A stretch of DNA of 64,000 nt, taken from Branchiostoma floridae. Lineage: Eukaryota; Chordata; Leptocardii; Amphioxiformes; Branchiostomatidae. The translations under genes and the position numbers were made by a program. A model generated the notes under the pieces. The model searched no databases. It was not told the DNA's origin and saw only the letters and a list, made by a program, of their open reading frames with translations. Positions within the stretch are counted from its first letter, which is position 1. Every line of letters begins with the position of its first letter. This document shows positions 54,790 through 64,000 of this stretch, piece after piece. The stretch spans positions 27,857,954 to 27,921,953 of the forward strand of contig NC_049982.1 of the NCBI RefSeq assembly GCF_000003815.2. Direction: 5' to 3'.

Positions 54790-57700
54790 GTAATGTAATC
54801 ACACATCCAACGTCTTCAGACTAAATCAAGCATATTACAGCAGATTTTACCGTTAGAAATATTGCCAACGGTGACAGTTAAGGATCTTGCTCTTTAATAC
54901 GTTTCGCGTTGTCCTTTATAATACTTAGTACATGCGTAAGCGCTAATATTATTACATAACAAACCGATGGTCTTACACTTGAAGGCGTTTAAAATTTATA
55001 TCCTAATAGATAGAATTAATTTTCTCTTAGAATCCTATCGTTTCTAATGTTTGAAAGCCCTATTCATGTACATAGCGTTAAATGATAACATGTTTTTACA
55101 TCCTCGTGTTTTCCTAGGACCACGTGTGTTCGTCATCCACGCAGGAGAAGACAAGGACTCATTTGTCCGCCCACTTGTCATCAACCTCCTACAACAGGGT
55201 TTAGCCGAGACAGACATTTTCTTTGATTACAGTTCCATCAAACCTGGTGACAACATCAGGGAGAGGATACTTTCAGCGCTATCAAGTCAAACTTTAGAAC
55301 TTGCTGTCGTTGTTGTCAGTTCATCATTACTTAACAAGCACTACTGGCCTAAATTTGAGTATGAAACATGTCTGCGAAAAAGGAAACGAATATTCCCCAT
55401 TTGGTTTGATGCAAACAATGACAACTTTAAGGCATTCAGTGAACAAGTCGGAGAGTACTCTCCCACATTGAAACAGCTCGTTGCGAGACGTGTGCAGAGA
55501 GACAATGTTCCTGCTGAGCTGCCAGGCATCGCTGCTGAGATCATACAGCAGCTCTCTCCTTTGGAAAGTGGCGTTTCGGACCCTGCAGGTTGGAAACAAT
55601 TGTATCATGTGTAACACAGCTATTTTATCACTTGCATGAAAAATAGAGTCGTTTGTGGTGTTGGTACGGCAGCAATTTTTCCCTTTTTTTGTATATGCCA
55701 TGGTCTTGTTTTTATAGGTGGCAGATACCTTTTAGTGTGGAGGAAAAGTAGCATAAATTTGAGTCCCCTAGCATCTAGCCCTGAAACTGTTTAAATATGT
55801 TTAAATATTTCAAGGATAACTGAACGAAGTATCGAAAATTCGGCATTTTTACTATAATAGTGAAACAACGAATTTTCTTGTTAATGGGCATTAAGGCATC
55901 CTAAGTGAGATGTACATACTAAGATGCAAATCATGAACATTTTTTGCATAGTCAATGAGGAACAGCTGTAATTCTAGTGCATTAGTAGAAAATGTAAAGC
56001 ATAAAATTTATGGCAAGAGGAACAATGACAGAGAGCAAATAAGGGTCTACCTTGCAGAATTAATGCAAAAGTGGCATAATTCTTTTTTGTCAAATAATAG
56101 CAATTACGTAGTTAACGAAGTTAGCTAAAGGTGTACACCTTTATGCGTAGATTATATGCGTTATTAATGAAACAAGACAAAAAAACTATAAATCTACAAA
56201 GGCTCTAAATTTTTCATATATGTATGAAGTCTGATAACTCTTTCTATTTTTGAAAGGTTCGCATGTGCCCATCGACCTACAAGGACCAGAGATGACAGAG
56301 TTGTATGTTAAAGCCTGTCGCGAGGGGTCGCTACCAGTACACAACACACGTGCCCAGGTGGTGGGTCAGTACAGGTCAGGGAAAACCTGCTTCATCAACA
56401 GGCTGATGGGAGAACCGGTCAGGCTGGACGAACCAATCACGGATGGGATCAATATCACACCTGATGTTCAAACCAAGGCATGGAAGCAGTCACGAGGTGA
56501 GGAAATAAAAAGGCGATGAAGACAATGTACTCTTTGCTGAAGTTTTAGTGTTGGGTATATTTTCTTTTGTTTTTAATTCTCATTCTCTTTCCAGTGGAGA
56601 TTGATGAGTTCGGCGCTGGAATGGCAGGGCTGCTGCTACAGTCGCGACAGGAAACTGAGACCTCGGCAGGTGATACAGAATCTCCATCAGGTAAATCTCT
56701 ATAAATTATGTACTGTACATGAGTGTGTGGTGTCCGTGTGGTAGTGGTAACGGTTGGAATAGATGTGCTGCTGCACATGGAAGATTGATGCACTTGCACA
56801 TGGAAGATTGAAGCTGATGTCATCCATATAATCAAGTCAAGTGTGGCCTTACCGATACGTTGATCAGGAACATCTAACTTAGATTGTGATGCAAGAACTT
56901 TGATGTGAATTACGAGGCTATTCACAGAACACATCTGACTTCCGTCATTAATCCGTATAATTTGTGTCATGGCAGAGGACGAGAGTTACGAGTCCGTTGT
57001 AACGACAAGTAGTTTGATGCCGCGAGAGGAGAAGTCCACAGAGTCACCTGCGACGACTTCATCAGATGATACTACACATCGTCTCGGCGAAAGCGAAAAG
57101 CTACAAGATACAGCAGAGGCGTCATTTCGACCGTCAGCAATTCCCAGCAGTGTCTCGGAGACCTTGAAGAGAATGCGGGATGCAGGCTTTTCGGAGGAAG
57201 ACCTTGGGACTGCGGAATACCCACGTTTGTCTTTCTGGGATTTCGGCGGCCAGGCGACTTACTATGGGACCCACCACTGCTTCATCACACACCTAGGAAT
57301 CTACATCCTCGTCATGTCTCTGCTGCAGAAACTGTCAGACCCTGTACCAAAACAGGACCACAAGGCTTCCGTGGACAACCTGAAAACAGGAGGGGGTACG
57401 TACTAGAAGAGGATACTACTTTATAGATACATGTCACACGCGTACATCTTACTAAATTAAAACGCGTATGCATCCTTGTATTGTATTTCATGGCATTATA
57501 TTGGATTGCATTATTGTACTGAATGGCATATGTCGTATTGTTGCATTCAATGGTGTCTTTTTGTTCAGATTACTTGGACCACTGGCTCAACTCAATTCGC
57601 TCTCACACTCAGCATCAAAACACAAGAAAGCCTCCAGCCATCCTCGTCCTCACGCACAAAGACATGGTCTCTCAGGTGAGGTTATCACCTTCGTGAAAAA

Positions 57701-60432
57701 TGGAGTTAGTATTGTATGTCTCTATCTCTCTGCGTGTGCTTGTCTCTGTTTGTATGTGTCTTTGCGTGTGTTTGCATTACGGATTTTTGCTGTCACTATA
57801 ACTGTACAGTGTCTAGAAGGATATTATTTTATTTGTTAGGTTTTAAAAAGACGATGGTCAAGGTCGATTTTGGACCTGCCAGTGGGTGATCTTGAAAATG
57901 CAGCAAAACTACGCTGTTTTTGTCTTTGACATGCTGTAGTCTTTTTTTTGTGGCAAATGTCAGAAATAAGAAGTGCAAGTTTGGGCCTCCAAGAAGATTT
58001 TCTGAGCTACAGGGGCGTTTGGTTTAAATCATACAGAGAGGATAACTGAACAGAGGATCCACTAATTTCCATGACATGTATTTGAGAAACCATTGCCTTT
58101 ACATGATGTATTTTGGAGTACATCTAGACGGTTTGAACAACCGAAAAGGAATCAATTCGACCATATATTGAACTTAGCCTGTTACATACTGGTATCCTGG
58201 AAACAAGTTGTTTGTTACAATTAGTGTAGTAATTACAGCAATTTTATCGGTGTTCTACAGAAAGACATTGAGGACTACAAAGAAGAGATATGGAACCACA
58301 TCAAGGGAAAGGCGGCAGGAAAGCTGGTCATGCCAGAAATATTCGCAGTGGACAACACAACTGATGACTCAGAAATTAACAACATTCGTGAGTACATCCG
58401 AGAGGTGGTGAAAACCCTGCCCCACATGGGCGAGGAAATCCCCATATCGTGGCTTCATCTCAAGTCTAAACTGAAGAAACAGCTACAGGAGGGAGGTCCG
58501 TTTTGCGACTTCCAACAAGTTGCGAAACTGGCCCGTGATCCCAACATCAACATCACAGACGAGCACACACTCGCCATGGTTCTTACATTCCTCCACGATC
58601 GAGGTGACATCATCTTCTTAGACGAACCCAGTCTTCGCGATGATGTCACCCTGCGGCCACAGGTGATGATTGACGTCTTCAAGACCATCATCACAGTTCC
58701 CGAGTATCAGCAACACAGGCAGACGGACCCAGAAGTAAGGAAGATGTGGGAGAGGCTGGAAAAGGAAGGAGTCCTCAGCGACAAGTTGCTGACAAGGATC
58801 TGGGAAGAGAAGGATCAGCAACTGGAAAGGCCATTTCTGGTCCAGCGCAAGACTTTCCTGAAGAACCTGATGGAGAAGTACTATCTGCTCTGCAACGCCA
58901 CCTTCGTCGGTGATGGTGATGGTGATGACGAATCTCAACAGGAAGAGATGTATTTCGTACCCGCACTTCTCAACTGCGAGAGAAACAACGAGATGCTGTA
59001 TCCCAGCGAAACGAATCGTTTCCCACAGGCACTCTACTTCGTGTTCAGCGAGAAGTTTCTTCCCAGTGGCATGTTCAGCCGACTACAAGCTTTGTGCGTT
59101 CGCAGGTTTGGACTTGCAAAGTCTTGCGTCTATGCGGGTTGCGCACGCTTCCCTACCGACAACAACAAGCAATCGTTCGTCGTCTCAAAGGTGAACCACT
59201 ACCTGAAGGTGGAGCTTCTGTCGTCTTCTGACGCCTTCACAGAAGGTCTGAGCGTCAGGAAGTTTCTCAGCAGCGCCCTGTTTGAGATCAAAGAGAAATG
59301 GATCCCCTGTATCCAGTACAAGCTGTGTTGCTGTAAACAACATGACGACAGAAAAGAACCAGACTTCCTGGCATTGGCCACAGATGACGGGGCACTGGAA
59401 CAGGATTCAGGGTACGATCACTGAATGCTATCATTTATGAAGAATGACAAAGACATTGAATTTATTGCTCGAAATGTATGTCATGAAATAGGATGATGTC
59501 TATTCTGTATAGTACAAGCAGAATTTCATTGGAGAGCATTCAGTTTAAAGCGAATCAGTTTCATCTACAAGTCCATATGTGGACCAGCGGCAAATATGAC
59601 ATAATCAGCTGTTCAATTTATACATTATTTGGCAAAGTTATGAGATTTTGGAACTTTTGTTTACCATTAACTTGGCGAGCGACTACAACCGAAACTTGAA
59701 TTGAAATCAACTTATACTAACTGACTGTATGTACCTTTTTCTTACCAGAATACCATCTGCATTTCGTGACGTTTGGATGACTGGTAGCTCACAACCTGAT
59801 CGAACAGGTAACTCAACCTATTTGAGTACATAGCGTACGACTTTTTTTATATAGGAACTAGATTTAGGTTTTCTGTTAGTAACAAATAAAGCTCATATTT
59901 TACATGATAAGAGTAAGCAGATTCTACAATGTTTCTATCTTCTTCATTTGAATCTTAATTGGTCAATCGGTGCAAATTAGCATATAGGCACGCATAATGA
60001 TTTGCTCAACCAAGGTCTATCATTCTTAAGCGCTGTTTTTATTCGCTATCTATAATAGACCATGCCAACATTTGTTTATTTATCTTCTGTGTGTCCATAA
60101 TACGGCACTATGCTGTTACCTTGCATTTCCTTCCTCAATTCATATTCATATGAGAAATTTAAATGTACCAGAAAACTCAGGAGGAGACGGCCCAGTGATA
60201 CTGTTGCCTACGGGAGACCCTAGCAGCATGCGAACGATCGGCCCCGTCTTGGACACTATGGAGCTGGGGACAGGACTGTCGCTGGACCAGTGTGACCGCA
60301 CTCGGAACCAGCTGACGCCAAAACAGCGGGTCCAGGTGCTGGTGCGGCTAGTAGAAAACCGCTACCTGTTGGGAGCCGCCGTGGAGATGTGCTGTCCAGA
60401 GTTTATGGATTGCTTCTTGAGGGAAGAACGAG
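54501..60432 (+). CDS. CARD-TIR-Roc-COR protein, nine coding exons, 3' end open
   Basis: Exons are 54501-54789, 55118-55588, 56257-56496, 56595-56690, 56976-57395, 57569-57675, 58261-59411, 59749-59807 and 60172-60432. They join in one frame for 1031 codons plus one base. Domains: CARD-type death fold (about 5-88), TIR (98-245), Roc GTPase (about 286-541, P-loop GQYRSGKT 290-297, DFGGQ 454-458, THKD 534-537) and COR (about 542-900), then a tail of unknown fold. A Ser/Thr/Glu-rich insert (about 355-425) splits the Roc domain. Roco proteins are GTP-switch scaffolds; CARD and TIR domains assemble signalling complexes. The likely role is a cytosolic innate immune or cell-death switch, which is inference. 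There is no signal peptide or membrane segment. The protein continues past 60432 into satellite and gap, so its true end is unknown. Confidence 0.85.
55118..55588 (+). CDS. TIR domain exon
   Basis: A single exon in phase 1-1 holds the whole TIR. Box 1 is RVFVIHAGEDKD, the BB region is FFDYSSIKPGDNI, and the alpha-C segment is SSSLLNKHYWPKFEYETCL with W173 and E177. The layout (IHAGEDKD..., FDY-S-I-PGD, S-x-x-W-x-x-x-E) is closer to SARM1, plant and bacterial TIRs than to Toll-receptor TIRs. The donor is CTGCAG|GTTGGA, a weak site. Missing it would add eight residues (GWKQLYHV) and a stop. Confidence 0.9.
56257..56496 (+). CDS. Roc P-loop exon
   Basis: Phase 1-1. It carries the Walker A motif GQYRSGKTCFINRLMG and the switch I-like DEPITDGINI. 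The donor is CACGAG|GTGAGG. Confidence 0.88.
56595..56690 (+). CDS. small Roc linker exon
   Basis: Phase 1-1, coding EIDEFGAGMAGLLLQSRQET and an acidic end. A second donor, GCAG|GTGATA at 56669, is also in phase 1, so a form shorter by seven codons is possible. Confidence 0.75.
56821..56852. mobile_element. solo right end of the GGCCATRTTGATTTG family
   Basis: GTCATCCATATAATCAAGTC ... GTGTGGCC followed by TTA, within the intron before exon 5. The left partner is not visible. Confidence 0.45.
56976..57395 (+). CDS. Roc insert and switch II exon
   Basis: Phase 1-1. The first two thirds are low-complexity Ser/Thr/Glu (VVTTSSLMPREEKSTESPAT). The end is the Roc switch II, LSFWDFGGQATYYGTHHCFI, and THLGIYILVMSL. 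The acceptor is TGTCATGGCAG and the donor is GGGG|GTACGT. Confidence 0.85.
57569..57675 (+). CDS. Roc G4 exon
   Basis: Begins DYLDHWLNSIRSHTQ and ends PPAILVLTHKDMVSQ, with THKD replacing the NKxD base-recognition motif as in Roc domains. Starts phase 1, ends phase 0. Confidence 0.88.
57676..58260 (+). other. intron between Roc and COR exons
   Basis: GTGAGG donor and TTCTACAG acceptor, phase 0. No repeat or RNA gene seen. The other introns of this gene are likewise empty apart from the fragment at 56821. Confidence 0.6.
58261..59411 (+). CDS. COR domain exon
   Basis: 383 codons plus two bases. Typical COR blocks are EEIPISWLHLKSKLKK, MVLTFLHDRGDIIFLDEP, TLRPQVMIDVFKTIITV, GVLSDKLLTRIWEE, LMEKYYLLCNATF, YFVPALL and KFLPSGMFSRLQALC. 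The exon ends TCAGG|GTACGA. If that donor is not used, the frame ends ...DSGYDH at 59424, giving a shorter isoform. Confidence 0.9.
59749..59807 (+). CDS. short exon after COR
   Basis: Phase 2-1, with TTTTTCTTACCAG acceptor and ACAG|GTAACT donor; codes IPSAFRDVWMTGSSQPDRT. Its phase fits both neighbours, which is the main support. Confidence 0.7.
60172..60432 (+). CDS. C-terminal exon of unknown fold
   Basis: 86 codons from NSGGDGPVILLPTGDPSSMR to FMDCFLREER. LTPKQRVQVLVRLVENRYLL and GAAVEMCCPEFMDCFLREE look helical, and possibly another death-fold half. It ends CGAG|GTATGT in phase 1, so at least one more exon should follow. Confidence 0.72.
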
Positions 60433-60473
60433 GTATGTTGTCTTTGATACTTGACTTACTTGACTTATATCGG

Positions 60474-60600
60474 GTGCTGCTCCTCCCCTGCCACCCGAAC
60501 CACTGTAGCAGCCAGAAGTCTCTGTCATCCATCGCCTTCCCCAGGTTGTCTGCCTGTAGACCAGTATCCCGTCTGACGATCGGACTTCCAAAATTCAAAC
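60474..60600 (-). pseudogene. possible LINE C-terminal fragment
   Basis: The minus frame gives DTGLQADNLGKAMDDRDFWL followed by LQWFGWQGRSSTRYK. The AMDDRDFW word resembles the closing A-DR-W motif of many LINE polyproteins. Too short to be sure; it adjoins the satellite start. Confidence 0.35.
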
Positions 60601-63507
60601 AAAATGTGCGTTACTTTCAACACTTAACTTTTCTACATACGAATCAAGGGTCACCCGGGGGGTAACCGCTAACCGCTAAGCGAACCATTCGGTAACCGCA
60701 AAAAAAGCGACCCCTTACGATCGGACTTCCGAAATTTCAAACAAAATGTGCGTTACTTTCAACACTTAAATATCATAGTAATACACTTGGGGAATAGATA
60801 GAAAGTGATTTGATTACCCAAAATTACTTTGTAACTTTTCTACATACAAATAAAGGCTCACCCGCGGGGTAATAGCTAACCGCCAAGCGAACCTTTAGGT
60901 AACCGCAAGAAAGCGACCCCTAACGATCGGACTTCCGAAATTTCAAACAAAATGTGCGTTACTTTCATTACTTAAATATCACAGTAATACAATTGGGGAA
61001 TAGATAGAAAGTGATTTGAGTACCCAAATTACTTTGTAATTTTTCTACATAAGAATGAAGGCTCACCCGCGGGGTAACCGCTAACCGCTAAAAAAACCCT
61101 TCGGTAACCGCAAAAAAGCGACCCCTTACGATCGGACTTCCGAAATTTCAAACAAAATGTGCGTTACTTTCAACACTTAAATATCATAGTAATACACTTG
61201 GGGAATAGATAGAAAGTGATTTGAGTACGCAAAATTACTTTGTAACTTTTCTACATACGAATGAAGGCTCACCCGGGGGGTAACCGCTAACCGCTAAGCG
61301 AACCCTTCGGTAAACGCATAAAAGCGACCCCTTAAGATCGGACTTCCGAAATTCAAACAAAATGTGCATTACTTTCAACACTTAAATATCATAGAAATAC
61401 AGTTGGGGAATAGATAGAAAGTGATTTGAGTACCCAAAATTACTTTGTGACTTTTCTACATTGGATTGAAGGCCCACCCGAGGGGTAACCGCTAACCGCT
61501 AAGCGAACCCTTCGGTAACCGCAAAAAAGCGACCCCTTACGATCGGACTTCCGAAATTTCAAACAAAATGTGCGTTACTTTCATTCCTTAAATATCACAG
61601 TAATACACTTGGGGAAAAGATAGAAAGTGATCTGAGTACGCAAAATTACTTTGTAACTTTTCTAAATACGAATGAAGGCTCACCCGCGGGGTAACCGCTA
61701 ACCGCCAAGCGAACCCTACGGTAACCGCAAAAAAGCGACCCCTTAAGATCGGACTTCCGAAATTTCAAACAAAATGTGCGTTACTTTCATTACTTAAATA
61801 TCATAGTAATACACTTGGGGAATAGATAGAAAGTGATTTGAGTACCCAAAATTACTTTGTAACTTTTCTACATACGAATGAAGGCTCACCAAGGGGGTAA
61901 CCGCTAACCGCTAAAAAACCCTTCGGTAACCGCAAAAAGGCGACCCCTTACGACCGGACTTCCGAAATTTCAAACAAAATGTGCGTTACTTTCAACACTT
62001 AGATATCATAGTAATACACTTGGGGAATAGATAGAAAGTGATTTGAGTACCCAAAATTACTTTGTAACTTTTCTACATACGAATAAAGGCTCACCGGGGG
62101 GTAACCGCTAACCGCTAAAAAACCCTTCGGTAACCGCAAAAAGGTGACCCCTTACGATCGGACTTCCGAAATTTCAAACAAAATGTGCTTTACTTTCAAC
62201 ACTTATATATCATAGTTATACACTTGGGGAATAGATAGAAAGTGATCTGAGTACGCAAAATTATTTTGTAACTTTTCTTCTTACGAATGAAGGCTCACCC
62301 GGGTGGTAACCGCTAACCGCTAAGCGAACCCTACGGTAACCGCTAAAAAGCGACCGGTCGACCCTTTACGATCGGACTTCCAAAATTTCAAACAAAATGT
62401 GCGTTACTTTCAACACTTAAATATCATAGTAATACACTTGGGGAATAGATAGAAAGTGATTTGAGTACCCAAAATTACTTTGTAACTTTTATACATACGA
62501 ATGAAGGCTCACCCGCGGGGTAACCGCTAACCGCCAAGCGAATCCTTCGGTAACCACAAAAAAGCGACCCCTTACGATCGGACTTCCAAAATTTCAAACA
62601 AAATGTGCGTTACTTTCAACACTTAAATATCATAGTGATACACTTGGGGAATAGATAGAAAGTGATTTTATTACCCCAAATTACTTTGTAACTTTTCTAC
62701 ATACAAATGAAGGCTTACCCGCGGGGTAATAGCTAACCGCCAAGCGAACCTTTAGGTAACCGCAAAAAGGCGACCCCTAACGATCGGACTTCCGAAATTT
62801 CAAACAAAATGTGCGTTTCTTTCACACTTAAATATCATAGTTAATACACTTGGGGAATAGATAGAAAGTGATTTGAGTACCCAAAATTACTTTGTAACTT
62901 TTCTACATACGAATTAAGGCTCTCCCGCGGGGTAACCGCTAACCGCTAAAAACCCTTCGGTAACCGCAAAAAGGCGACCCCTTACGATCGGACTTCCGAA
63001 ATTTGAAACAAAATGTGCGTTACTTTCAACACCTCAATATCATAGTAATACACTTGGGGAATAGATAGAAAGTGATCTGAGTACGCAAAATTACTTTGTA
63101 ACTTTTCTACTTACGAATGAAGGCTCACCCGGGGGGTAACCGCTAACCGCTAAAAAACCCTTCGGTAACCACAAAAATGCGACCCCTTACGATCGGACTT
63201 AGGAAATTTCAAATAAAATGTGCGTAACTTTCATTGCTTAAATATCGTAGTAATAAACTTGGGGAATAGATAGAAAGTGATCTGAGTACGCAAAATTTCT
63301 TTGTAACTTTTCTACATACGAATGAAGGCTCACCCGGGGGTAACCGCTAACCGCTAAAAAACCCTTCGGTAACAGCAAAAAAGCGACCCCTTACGATCGG
63401 ACTTCCGAAATTTCAGACAAAATGTGCGTTACTTTCAACACTTAGATATCATAGTAATACACTTGGGGGATAGATAGAAAGTGATTTGAGTACCCAAAAT
63501 TACTTTG
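60570..63507. repeat. ~205-bp satellite, about fourteen copies
   Basis: Each unit has CGATCGGACTTCCGAAATTT, AAACAAAATGTGCGTTACTT, CTTGGGGAATAGATAGAAAG, ATTACTTTGTAACTTTTCTA, GAATGAAGGCTCACCC and a GC-rich GGTAACCGCTAACCGCTAAG followed by CGAACCCTTCGGTAACCGCA. Copies differ by a few percent and small indels. The first copy is partial. Confidence 0.97.
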
Positions 63508-63980
63508 NNNNNNNNNNNNNNNNNNNNNNNNNNNNNNNNNNNNNNNNNNNNNNNNNNNNNNNNNNNNNNNNNNNNNNNNNNNNNNNNNNNNNNNNNNNNN
63601 NNNNNNNNNNNNNNNNNNNNNNNNNNNNNNNNNNNNNNNNNNNNNNNNNNNNNNNNNNNNNNNNNNNNNNNNNNNNNNNNNNNNNNNNNNNNNNNNNNNN
63701 NNNNNNNNNNNNNNNNNNNNNNNNNNNNNNNNNNNNNNNNNNNNNNNNNNNNNNNNNNNNNNNNNNNNNNNNNNNNNNNNNNNNNNNNNNNNNNNNNNNN
63801 NNNNNNNNNNNNNNNNNNNNNNNNNNNNNNNNNNNNNNNNNNNNNNNNNNNNNNNNNNNNNNNNNNNNNNNNNNNNNNNNNNNNNNNNNNNNNNNNNNNN
63901 NNNNNNNNNNNNNNNNNNNNNNNNNNNNNNNNNNNNNNNNNNNNNNNNNNNNNNNNNNNNNNNNNNNNNNNNNNNNNNNN
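63508..63980. other. assembly gap (473 N)
   Basis: N run inside the satellite. The last 20 bases of the window (CCCTTCGGTAACCGCAAAAA) are still satellite, so the array continues. Confidence 0.99.
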
Positions 63981-64000
63981 CCCTTCGGTAACCGCAAAAA

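Noticed and set aside
60072-60171. Upstream extension of the exon 9 frame to an ATG at 60072
   Set aside because: AATGTACCAG gives an acceptor at 60172 whose phase matches exon 8; the upstream residues have no relation to the rest.

Overview
The window is animal nuclear DNA. Genes have GT/AG introns and lie far apart in AT-rich, repeat-packed sequence. Two tracts of N mark assembly gaps (36566-36665 and 63508-63980). The gene content (a CARD-TIR-Roco protein, a peptide GPCR, an LRRC14/PRAME-type LRR protein), tRNA-derived SINEs and very dense small inverted-repeat elements fit an invertebrate deuterostome. Amphioxus (Branchiostoma) is my best guess; this is an inference, not a database match.

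Layout. 1-2850: last two visible exons of an LRR gene (+), with a 74-bp minisatellite in the upstream intron. 2851-9934: no gene, several MITEs and a SINE. 9935-23542: a complete four-exon class A peptide GPCR (-), whose 10.9-kb first intron is filled with MITEs, tandem arrays and microsatellites. 23543-39550: no convincing host gene except a possible noncoding first exon near 26719-26870; it holds a deleted mariner copy, LINE fragments, nested inverted-repeat elements and a 510-bp tandem duplication. 39557-40817: a compact secreted-protein gene (-) with TATA box, 5' UTR intron, a CDS of near-identical 55-residue repeats and a polyA signal. 40830-54468: repeats and LINE/SINE fragments. 54501-60432: nine coding exons (+) of a CARD-TIR-Roc-COR protein. 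From about 60570 to the window end there is a ~205-bp satellite, interrupted by a gap.

The genes are not an operon and no shared pathway is implied. The CARD-TIR-Roco gene is the best candidate for an unusual system: it joins a death-fold adaptor domain, a TIR domain that keeps the glutamate used by NAD-cleaving TIRs, and a Roc-COR GTPase switch in one reading frame. The secreted repeat protein is the second: I do not recognise its family, and it looks like a tandem precursor with basic cleavage-like sites.

All exon boundaries were read by eye from splice signals and reading-phase agreement. No alignment, expression data or database search was available.
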